From Discostella pseudostelligera (lineage: Eukaryota; Bacillariophyta; Thalassiosirophyceae; Thalassiosirales; Thalassiosiraceae), in contig JALLBK010001010.1 in the NCBI GenBank assembly GCA_036940085.1, forward strand, positions 1 to 23,750: a stretch of DNA of 23,750 nt, written 5' to 3'. The notes under the pieces were generated by a model. The model was not told the origin of the DNA. It saw nothing but the letters and a program-made list of their open reading frames with translations, and ran no database searches. Positions 16,767-23,750 of this stretch are shown here, piece by piece (position 1 is the stretch's first letter; each line of letters opens with the position of its first letter). A program made the position numbers and the translations under genes.

Positions 16767-19750
16767 TTATCTTGGCGACGATGGCGTTGGACTCAACGGC
16801 GCCGATCCCTTCATCAATGTGATCTTCCGCTCGCCCTGACTTCGCTTGGCCATTAGTCTTGTGAATGTTGCCGCCGTCATGTTCCGCGTATCTACTCCAT
16901 CAAGACCTACAATGAGATCGCCAGGATCCACTAACCCAAGTAGTTGCGAATTGGGTTTCAACGAGTGGATCATGGGACCCTCTGGAGTAGTGTCGATAAT
17001 GGTCCCCAATGGACCTGATGGGGCATACACATAGTACAACGTGTCCTGATGTGAGGCACTCTTTCGTGGCGTGCTCGTAGGTGAGCTGAAGCTGTAGTTC
17101 ATCCTGTGCGATGGTGTAGAGCTTCTATTTCCCTTGGGTGTGAACGGAGTCATGATAGCACGTGTATCGTATTGATCACCAATCATCTTCTCAACACTGG
17201 TATGATTGAAACGATCTCCCAAGTATCCATAACGCGGACTTGGCGTGAATGGTTCTTCGATGTGACTAGGATTTGATAATGATGATACACTGTGTTGTAT
17301 CTCAATCATGTTGTCGTCTGGGAACTTTGCGTTTTTCTTAGGTGCTTGGTTATCGGTAAACACATAGATATTTTTTTCCTTCCTCTTAATGGCAGCCTTA
17401 AGATGCTGAGGAGACAAGTCCAACGCAGATACTTCATTTTGTTGCGGCTCAGTCTCGACAGATTCAACCTGTATAGATATAACAACAACATCAGATGAGC
17501 AATCAGTGAGGATGAGTTTCTACGCGGCTAGTAGAGTAATTAATTAAGATGCAACAACATAATACATACCTGATCCAACAGACTAGTCATCCTAGCATCA
17601 ACCTTCTCCTTTTTTGGTACCTTCATGTCCATCGGCTCCAGACATGCGCAGCCCCCATCGTAAGTTGCCATCTCCTCATCTTCTTTTTCTGCACTTGGGC
17701 AACTCTCATCCCCAATTAAGTTATCGCCCGATTTCGTGACACGGCTCAAATCGTATGCAAATTCTTCTTCCTTAATGTCTTCATCATATGGGCGACGTCG
17801 CTTGGTACCTGATTTGCGCTCCATATATATCTTGCTCCCTACCAATGCCACAAAAGCAACGACAGCTCCAAATATTATGACAATTTTGTGATTTGGTTTA
17901 TCATTCGCTGCAGATGCTTCAGAGCTCGACACTACCGAAGAGGGAGTGTGTGGGGACTCACTTGGAAAAAAATCAGATTCATCTGATAGTTCGCTCATGA
18001 ACTCATCATAATTGGATGAAATTTCGTGAGAGAGTGCGGTAGATATTGAGTCACCACTATCATTTGCTTCATTGAGGGCAGTCCAATTTGATACAATCCC
18101 ATCTACGCTCAACTCAACTGACAAAGCAGGCGGAGACGAACTCTCTGCTAATGATCGCAATGCTGATTTGTCGACACTACTTCCAATCTTGCTAAACCTT
18201 CGTCCGTTCAATACCCTTACATTCCTAGAACCGACGCTCTGGGATAATACATTAACTTCATTCACCTCCAATACTCCGATGAACTGTTCGTTCAAGAAGG
18301 ACAACGTGGCATTTTCCAATACAACCTTAGTTTCATTGTCCATCAGCTCAGTTACTCCATCAATAATTATTCGGACTTTGGAAGAGAAGAGATCTGTGGT
18401 TGGTGCATTGCTTGTCGAAGATTGGACCGGCGAAATGGAGGCGGGCGCCATCGATGGAAGCCGCGGCACGGTTTTTGTCGGACTATTACTGAACTTCTCG
18501 TCAAATTTGGACGGTATTGGTGTGGCCGTAATACTCGATGTAACTGGAGTTGCAGTTGGGTCATTGTTTAGTTCATTACTAATTGAGATTTCAAGCGCAG
18601 TCGGAGATATTGTGGGCTTGTGCGAGGGTGTTTGACTACTCGGATGATGTGATGGACTAGCTGTTATGGGCTGCATCGATGGTAACATTGTCGTTGGCGC
18701 GTCGCTTGGATTGTATGTGGGCGATTGACTGCTTGGTATCATTGTCGATGGACTTAGGCTTGTAGGAGTGTGCGATGGACTGCCTGTTATGGACTGCATC
18801 GATGGTGACATGGTGCGTGGCAAGTCGCTTGGATTGTATGTGGGTGATTGAATGCTTTGTATTGTTGTCGTTGGACTTAAGCTAGTAGGACTGTGCGATG
18901 GACTGCCTGTTATGGGCTGCATCGATGGTAACATGGTGCTTGGGGCGTTGCTTGGATTGGAGGTGGGTGATTGACTGCTTGGTATCATTGTCATTGCACT
19001 TAAACTAGTAGGACTGTGCGATGGACTGCCTGTTGTGGGCTGCATCGATGGTGACATGGTGATCGGCGCGTTGCTTGGATTGGAGGAGGGTGATTGACTG
19101 CTTGGTTTCGTTGTCGTTGGACGTAAACTAGTAGGACTGTGAGATGGACTGGCTGTTGTGGGCTGCATCGATGGTGACATCGTCGGCTTGCTGGACGATG
19201 GATGACCGGTTGGTTCATTTGTTGTGGGATTGTTCGATGGACTCGGCGTCGGTGCCCTTGTCGTCGGAGAAGACGTAGAGTTGTTGCTCGTATGTGTGCT
19301 ATTGATATGACTATTTTGCCTTATCGTCACTTGGTCGTCGCTCGGTGGAGGATTGCTTGGCGTCGTGAAAAGACCCGGCGTCGATCTTGAAGTAGGTCCT
19401 GATGTTACCGGAGAGCTGCTAGGCAATATATTGTGCTCCTCGTTCGACGGATTATCAAATGTCGTACTTAAACTAAATTCAAATGACATTGTTTCACCAG
19501 GGTGACTAGAAGAAAAACTGTTGCCTTGATCCACCAAATCAATCACAGAGAAGGATGAATTCCTCAAAGTCCTACTGCCGTTCTTGACATGGAGGACATT
19601 TCTTATCGGATGTACCCTTTTGCGTCTGATATTGTCAGCCGAGTAAAGTTGATGTATCTCTACATCATCGATTGCCAGGCTGTTACCAACGCAGCATGCT
19701 GCTATGGAGACAACGAGTGTCAACAATTTCTCCCTGCTGGACATGGACAT
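16767..19750 (-). CDS. Mucin-like type I membrane protein with ectodomain and cytosolic PDZ domain (protein B)
   Basis: Exons 19750-17570 and 17468-16767 join in phase 0 to give about 960 residues. A signal peptide (1-26, ending NSLA) is followed by a Ser/Thr/Pro stalk with a 41-residue repeat at about 190-368. The conserved ectodomain (about 455-595) contains IIIDGVTELMD, LSFLNEQFIG, an ALRSLAESSSP R-x-L site, LSVELSVDGIVSN and DSISTALSHEISSN. A membrane span (about 622-644) precedes IYMERKSGTKRRRPYDED, nearly shared with protein C. Exon 2 supplies a Ser/Pro linker and a PDZ domain (about 872-947): APSGPLGTII, PMIHSLK, PGDLIVGLDGVDTRNMTA. These match the PDZ of protein A residue by residue. 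If the intron is kept, the protein ends nine residues on and lacks PDZ. A role as a cell-surface anchor or receptor is inferred. Confidence 0.85.
17469..17569 (-). other. Intron of protein B gene, separating PDZ exon
   Basis: GTATGT begins at 17569 and ATCTATACAG ends at 17469, 101 bases. The join TSLLDQ-VESVETEPQQ is in frame and adds the PDZ exon. Confidence 0.85.
18646..19182. repeat. 123-bp tandem repeat, about 4.4 copies
   Basis: The marker CTGCATCGAT (or its close variants) starts at 18671, 18794, 18917, 19040 and 19163, a spacing of exactly 123 each time. Each unit codes on the minus strand for 41 Ser/Thr/Pro-rich residues of the protein B stalk (TMSPSMQPTTGSPSHSPTSL-type). Units differ by point changes only, so the copies are recent or are kept similar. 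Confidence 0.92.
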
Positions 19751-20751
19751 GACCTTTGAATTTATCGGCTATCACTTTACTTGCCGAGAAGGTGTTGTTG
19801 GTGTTGTTTCAGGATCAGTGCCTATCAGCGCATATCAACAACCCTACCTGCCCTCTTTCATTGTCTCTATTCACCATAACCAATCACCATCGTAGCAGCA
19901 TCATCTATGCGATTAACAATGCTGTCGAGCACCGTGAATGATGCCATAAAAAGCAAGGCGGTGCGGTATGGGTTTTCGCTGTCGGAGGCAAAGACATTTC
20001 AAGTACCTTCTCATTGTTGCAGATGCGGAATCAATATGCTCGAAAGATAAATCTAAATTCGAACTAGAATGGAAAAAATGAAGATGGCCTTTTCTCGCTT
20101 CTCGAGTTTGAGCGACGCAAACGTCCGTCCACGTAGATACCATACCATAGCATATTATCTACAGCGACAGTGCGTGCACGAGGTGCGTGTCTCATCAAAA
20201 ATCTGGCGGGAGATGCGCTAATAATTTGGCAGGAGATACTCCTACTCTTCGATTTATGGACTCGACTCAATTGTTGGCGGGAACTCATGACTCGAATTAA
20301 CGAACTACTTACACTGCATTTTGGCGGGAGGCTTGACGACTAGACACGTGGCAGTAATGTTTGCTTACTCTAGCTTTTAGATGACGTAGAGTCAACTCCA
20401 TCCTCGTCATTCGTCAAAACATTAATCATTCAACAACAAACAACTTCTTGCACGTTGCGTTTTAATCATTGATTAAGTAATGCAATATATACTCTACTAC
20501 TACTACTACCACGATGATCTCTGCATCCTTCTCTTCACACACTGTTTGATGCAACTACATGAATTTGTTTGATTTGGACCAGTCGATACACCTGTACTTT
20601 GAAATGGTAGAACGTGACGTGATCCATTCGGCACAAGCAACATTCGAATCATTTGTTTGGTGGGGCGCCTACACTTAGTGCAACAAGGCTTTCCACAAAC
20701 TCTCATCATTTTTGTGGCTACATAACAACTTCATGTATGCTGAATGCTCCA
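19751..20751. other. Intergenic region between protein B and protein C genes
   Basis: About 1 kb between tandem minus-strand genes. It holds GGCGGGA boxes (20205-20339), CACGTG (20345-20350), the palindrome TTAATCA-T-TGATTAA (20462-20476), a TAC run (20494-20508) and a short duplicated segment at the end of the protein C gene. A 67-codon Cys-rich minus frame (20506-20709) is not supported as a gene. Confidence 0.5.
20205..20339. promoter_or_regulatory. Cluster of GGCGGGA (E2F-like) boxes upstream of protein B
   Basis: GGCGGGA is at 20205, 20276 and 20333, with a one-base variant GGCAGGA at 20228. Contexts are TCTGGCGGGAGA, GTTGGCGGGAAC and TTTGGCGGGAGG. A CACGTG follows directly at 20345. 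Confidence 0.6.
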
Positions 20752-20796
20752 TCAATGATGTTCATGCAACACAACTTCATATGCTGAATGTTCCAT
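20725..20796. repeat. Short imperfect tandem duplication spanning the protein C stop codon
   Basis: On the plus strand AACTTCATGTATGCTGAATG (20728-20747) recurs as AACTTCATATGCTGAATG (20774-20791), about 46 bases on, followed in both copies by a near-identical CTCCAT/TTCCAT. One copy lies in the last codons and the other after the stop codon. Confidence 0.75.
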
Positions 20797-23577
20797 GCAT
20801 TCATACCGTTCACGTTTGCCTTTGTTAGGCTTAGACTTCCGCTGCTTCGTTGATTTCTGCTTGGCTGGCGGAATACTCCTGTCTCCGGTAGGAGCAACTT
20901 CAGGAGTCGTCATTGAGCGTGCCAAATACTCTTGCTCGTCACTATGGCAACTCTTCTCATCGTGGTCGCCTCTTTGGCAATTCTCCTCGTCGCATTCGCT
21001 TCTGTCTTCTCCTCTTCGATAGTCCTCGCAACTCATAGCATTTGCAACTTGTTTCTCCATAGACCCAACATAACTTGATTTAAGTTCGGGCGTCGTCACC
21101 TCAGATTTCGAGGTCATATTTGACATCTTCACCTCATCGTTCTTGATACTTTGATTTCTCTTCTCTCCACTGTGACGTATGTCATCATCTATTCCGTCCT
21201 CACCCGATTGTGGAACACTCATGTCATCTTCAGATTGTTTCTTATCGTACGCATCATACCGTTTGGGTTGCCTGTCGACAGATTTGGGTGTGAACGTAGA
21301 CGTAAGCGATCTAACCCTCGCCACTGTCTTGGACATCGATTCGGCGAGTAGCATTCGTTTGTCCCCACTAGGAGTAGTGCACGAAGATATTGCCGATCTT
21401 TCAACCTCAGCGTCCCCTTCTTCAATCTCACCCAAAATCGAGTCTTCATCAGACTTCACATGACCGTTCGATTCATCTCCCGATTGATTCTCGCTGACGC
21501 TATCATTTTCGCTTGTGCTTCCTTCGGCTTTGGACTCGTTGCCTCCTGTTCTCACAGTGGTTAATCTCGAGTCAGCTGATCCCGATTCGGAGAAACTAAT
21601 GGCAACCTCATATTCCGTTTCACAGATAGAGGCAAGTAAATCGCCGCCGACTTCTGCATCGCGGCTCAACACGTCGTCTTCGTCGCAATCGTATTGTCGA
21701 CGTCGCTCGACATTGGATTTGATTTCCATGTAGATTGCACCCGCCATTGCCGCTACAGCCAAGGTGACTCCAAAAATGAAGAATATTTTTCGACCTTTAC
21801 TCTCATTGGAAGATACCGGGTCTGTCACCAAAGCCGATGGGATTGCTTTGAGATTTGCACCTTCTAATCTATCCATGAACTCATCGAGATTGGATGAGAT
21901 GGATTGACCAAGGAAGGTGGAGATGGAGTCTCCACTGATCTGCTGGGCATAACTTCCTGAGCTGAAAGCAGTCAAATTAGTTATCATTCCCTCTACATCA
22001 AGCTCAACTATCAAGGAGAAAGGAGATGAAGTCGCAGCCAGCGACCTTGATTTGTTCTTGCCAGTCTTTGGAAGTGTCCTATGCTGACCGACTCGCAACG
22101 ACCTAATTGGTTCAGATGCCTGGTGAACTACACTCTGGTTAGTTAAAGTTACCTCATTCACCAGTATCAAACCCAAGAATTGCTCGTTCAAGTACGACAA
22201 CGTGGTGTCTTCTAGTACTTCTGAAGCATCCCTGTCCATTAGCTCAGATAATCCATCGAAAGTTATGCGAAGTTGTGACGAAAAGTTTCTTGTGTTCGAG
22301 GTAGCATTCTGTGCAGGAAAACCATCAAATTTTAGTTCCGAGGTAGGTGCCATGGTTATGACAACATCCTTGCCTTGCGTCGGCTGCATCGATGATGGAT
22401 TGGGTGATGATGGACTAGAGCTACTAGGACTCAATGATGCTGTGTACACTATGCTGCTCGATCTACTTGGTTCCAATGTCGTCACACGGCTGAAACTCAT
22501 CGATGGTGATAATGTTGGGTTGCTGCTTGTTGGATAACTGGTAATGGGAGAATTCGTTGAACGATGCGTTGGTTCACTCATCGTTGGAAAAGATGTTGGA
22601 TTCATGCTCGGATGACTTGTCGGATCAGCCGTTGTCGGTTGCATTGTTGGTGACATCGTCTGGGATATTAGCCAGCCTACTAGAGTGTTTAACACGCATG
22701 CAGGACTTGGACAAGAATTGGGATCTTTGGTTGGAGAATTCGTTGGACTATGCGTTGGTGCACTTGACGGATTGGCCGTTGTTGGGTGCATCGATGGTGA
22801 TGATGTTGGACGACTTGTTGTTGGGCTGCTTGTTGGTGTACTAGAAGTGGGAGAGTTCGTTGGACTATGCGTTGGTTCTCTCGTCGTTGGAAATGATGTT
22901 GGATTCATGCTCGGTGAAGAAGTTGGCTTGAATGTGGGATGAAATGATGGCTTGGCCGTTGTTGAATGCATCGATGGAGATGATGTCGGATGATTCGTTG
23001 TGGGGCTTCCTGTTGGTTCACTGGTAGTTGGAAAGTTGGATGGACTGTGCATTGGTTCCCTGCTTGTTGGAAAGCTAGTTGGCTTGAAAGTGGGAGAATT
23101 TGACGGATGAGCTGTTTTGGGTTGCATGAATGGCGTTGCTGTTGGATTATTGGAAGAGGGTTGGATGGAGGTTGCCATTTCACTTTTAGGTTGCGTCGTC
23201 TTACTTGCAGACAGAGGAGAATCAGATTCGACATCATCTACACTGATCAGTACGCTTGGGTTGAATGTGGGCGCCGGATCACTTGGCATTATTTCTGCTA
23301 CGGGCCCGGTTGCACTTTGGTTGTATGACACAACTTTTTGTTGATATTTGGACAAGATGTAGGGCCCACACGCAATGCCGACCCCAATGACAATGAACAC
23401 TATAGCGGCGGCGCGGCGCGCATTTCGTTTTCCACCATGCGGGTTCCTCCTCCTTTCGAAAGAATGCAGTTGAAGGCCTGCATTGGCCAATACTGTTTCT
23501 TCTTGTTGATCTTCATTGATATTGATTATTTCGTCGGTATAACCATCACTGATACTGAAACTATGTTCTATGGTCAT
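20752..23577 (-). CDS. Mucin-like membrane protein of the same family, without PDZ (protein C)
   Basis: One open frame from ATG 23577 gives 941 residues. A basic stretch (RRRNPHGGKRNARR) precedes a membrane segment (about 56-77) that looks like an uncleaved signal anchor, unlike the signal peptide of protein B. A Ser/Thr/Pro stalk follows (about 130-410). The ectodomain (about 430-575) aligns with B: ITFDGLSELMD, LSYLNEQFLG, SRSLAATSSP, LIVELDVEGMITN and DSISTFLGQSISSN. The second span (about 597-617) is followed by IYMEIKSNVERRRQYDCDEDD, so both ends would be cytosolic. The tail of about 320 residues is acidic and Ser-rich, ends in a Lys/Arg-rich stretch, and has no PDZ. A donor-like GTATGA near the end could splice to another short tail. 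A GTAAGG just upstream of the ATG hints at a leader intron. Function is unknown; a surface protein is inferred. Confidence 0.8.
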   Translation of the reverse strand: MTIEHSFSISDGYTDEIININEDQQEETVLANAGLQLHSFERRRNPHGGKRNARRAAAIVFIVIGVGIACGPYILSKYQQKVVSYNQSATGPVAEIMPSDPAPTFNPSVLISVDDVESDSPLSASKTTQPKSEMATSIQPSSNNPTATPFMQPKTAHPSNSPTFKPTSFPTSREPMHSPSNFPTTSEPTGSPTTNHPTSSPSMHSTTAKPSFHPTFKPTSSPSMNPTSFPTTREPTHSPTNSPTSSTPTSSPTTSRPTSSPSMHPTTANPSSAPTHSPTNSPTKDPNSCPSPACVLNTLVGWLISQTMSPTMQPTTADPTSHPSMNPTSFPTMSEPTHRSTNSPITSYPTSSNPTLSPSMSFSRVTTLEPSRSSSIVYTASLSPSSSSPSSPNPSSMQPTQGKDVVITMAPTSELKFDGFPAQNATSNTRNFSSQLRITFDGLSELMDRDASEVLEDTTLSYLNEQFLGLILVNEVTLTNQSVVHQASEPIRSLRVGQHRTLPKTGKNKSRSLAATSSPFSLIVELDVEGMITNLTAFSSGSYAQQISGDSISTFLGQSISSNLDEFMDRLEGANLKAIPSALVTDPVSSNESKGRKIFFIFGVTLAVAAMAGAIYMEIKSNVERRRQYDCDEDDVLSRDAEVGGDLLASICETEYEVAISFSESGSADSRLTTVRTGGNESKAEGSTSENDSVSENQSGDESNGHVKSDEDSILGEIEEGDAEVERSAISSCTTPSGDKRMLLAESMSKTVARVRSLTSTFTPKSVDRQPKRYDAYDKKQSEDDMSVPQSGEDGIDDDIRHSGEKRNQSIKNDEVKMSNMTSKSEVTTPELKSSYVGSMEKQVANAMSCEDYRRGEDRSECDEENCQRGDHDEKSCHSDEQEYLARSMTTPEVAPTGDRSIPPAKQKSTKQRKSKPNKGKRERYECMEHSAYEVVLHEHH
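22640..23000. repeat. Imperfect longer-period repeats in the protein C stalk
   Basis: TGCATCGATGG-type markers (TGCATTGTTGG in the first) start at 22640, 22787 and 22967, spaced 147 and 180 bases, both multiples of three. The 180-base copies share several matching blocks. The unit is related to the TGCATCGATGG word of the protein B array but is more diverged and irregular. Confidence 0.6.
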
Positions 23578-23750
23578 GGCTGCCGAACGATGATGACCTT
23601 ACCTGTCTTGGAAAATAATGTAATAGATGACTCTTAGTTGACGAATGGTATTTGAGACAATGGGTTGCCAAATGACATGGTCATATACTGTTGACAAGCT
23701 ACCTCTTACCGATTACAGGATACAATATGGCAGGTGGTGTGGGGGGGAAA
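23578..23750 (-). other. Upstream sequence of protein C, possible leader exon
   Basis: On the minus strand CAG|GTAAGG (donor at 23602) lies 25 bases before the chosen ATG, so a leader intron or other first exon is possible. The one upstream ATG (near 23681) opens only a 16-codon frame. No promoter motif is clear, and the window ends here. Confidence 0.3.

Noticed and set aside
18072..18635. 187-codon plus-strand frame
   Set aside because: Antisense shadow of the protein B ectodomain and stalk; the minus frame has signal peptide, repeats, TM and PDZ.
18646..19182. Regular repeat array considered as CRISPR or satellite
   Set aside because: The whole 123-base unit is repeated with no unique spacers, and it is an in-frame part of a coding stalk.
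20506..20709. 67-codon minus frame with Cys-rich start (CGKPCCTKC)
   Set aside because: Interesting composition, but it lies just past the protein C stop, has no matching family known to me and no clear own promoter; it may be 3' sequence of protein C.
22202..22942. Plus-strand frames opposite the protein C stalk
   Set aside because: Antisense of Ser/Thr/Pro repeats, which leave the opposite frames open; low-complexity product with no fold.
23555..23602. Possible 48-base intron covering the protein C ATG
   Set aside because: A donor CAG|GTAAGG and a TTTCAG acceptor exist, but the gap is shorter than any intron seen here, and removal would leave no upstream ATG in frame within the window.

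Overview
The window looks like nuclear DNA from a photosynthetic stramenopile, most likely a centric diatom. Supporting signs are short GT-AG introns (about 100 to 275 bp), a pigment-type reductase with a layered plastid-targeting leader, a CYP51 sterol demethylase, a three-repeat MYB factor, and several Ser/Thr/Pro-rich mucin-like surface proteins of a kind common in diatoms. The organism call is an inference; no rRNA, tRNA, CRISPR array or intact transposon was found.

Layout: (1) 1-1800, minus, partial: a protochlorophyllide-oxidoreductase-like short-chain dehydrogenase with one intron. (2) 1801-2501: a bidirectional promoter with a 14-bp CRE palindrome and a cluster of TCCCGCC boxes. (3) 2502-4332, plus: CYP51 with one intron. 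(4) 4695-6992, minus: a type I membrane protein with two related ectodomains, one membrane span and a C-terminal PDZ domain (protein A). (5) 6993-8553: a large divergent intergenic region with GGCGGGA boxes and a possible decayed or cryptic gene. (6) 8554-13786, plus: an R1R2R3 MYB protein of about 1655 residues in three exons, more than 85% low complexity. (7) 14387-15808, minus: a DUF218 membrane protein with a stop-free intron of length 3n. (8) 16767-19750, minus: a second mucin-like ectodomain/TM/PDZ protein (protein B), carrying an exact 123-bp tandem repeat. (9) 20752-23577, minus: a third family member (protein C) that keeps the mucin region, ectodomain and membrane span but has no PDZ domain.

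How they fit together: A, B and C look like one family of cell-surface proteins (Pro/Ser/Thr stalk, conserved extracellular module with an R-x-L site, membrane span, cytosolic tail). The cytosolic PDZ domain is present in A, spliced on by a separate exon in B, and absent in C. They would suit a link between the cell wall or outside surface and cytoplasmic scaffolds. This PDZ-tailed family is my best candidate for an undescribed system here. A second window-wide signal is a TGGCGGGA (E2F-like) motif that recurs in clusters in all four upstream regions and is nearly absent from coding sequence.

Exon coordinates come from reading splice sites and family alignments by eye; no transcript evidence was available. 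Several starts were moved to the first true ATG because the longer open frame begins at TTG.
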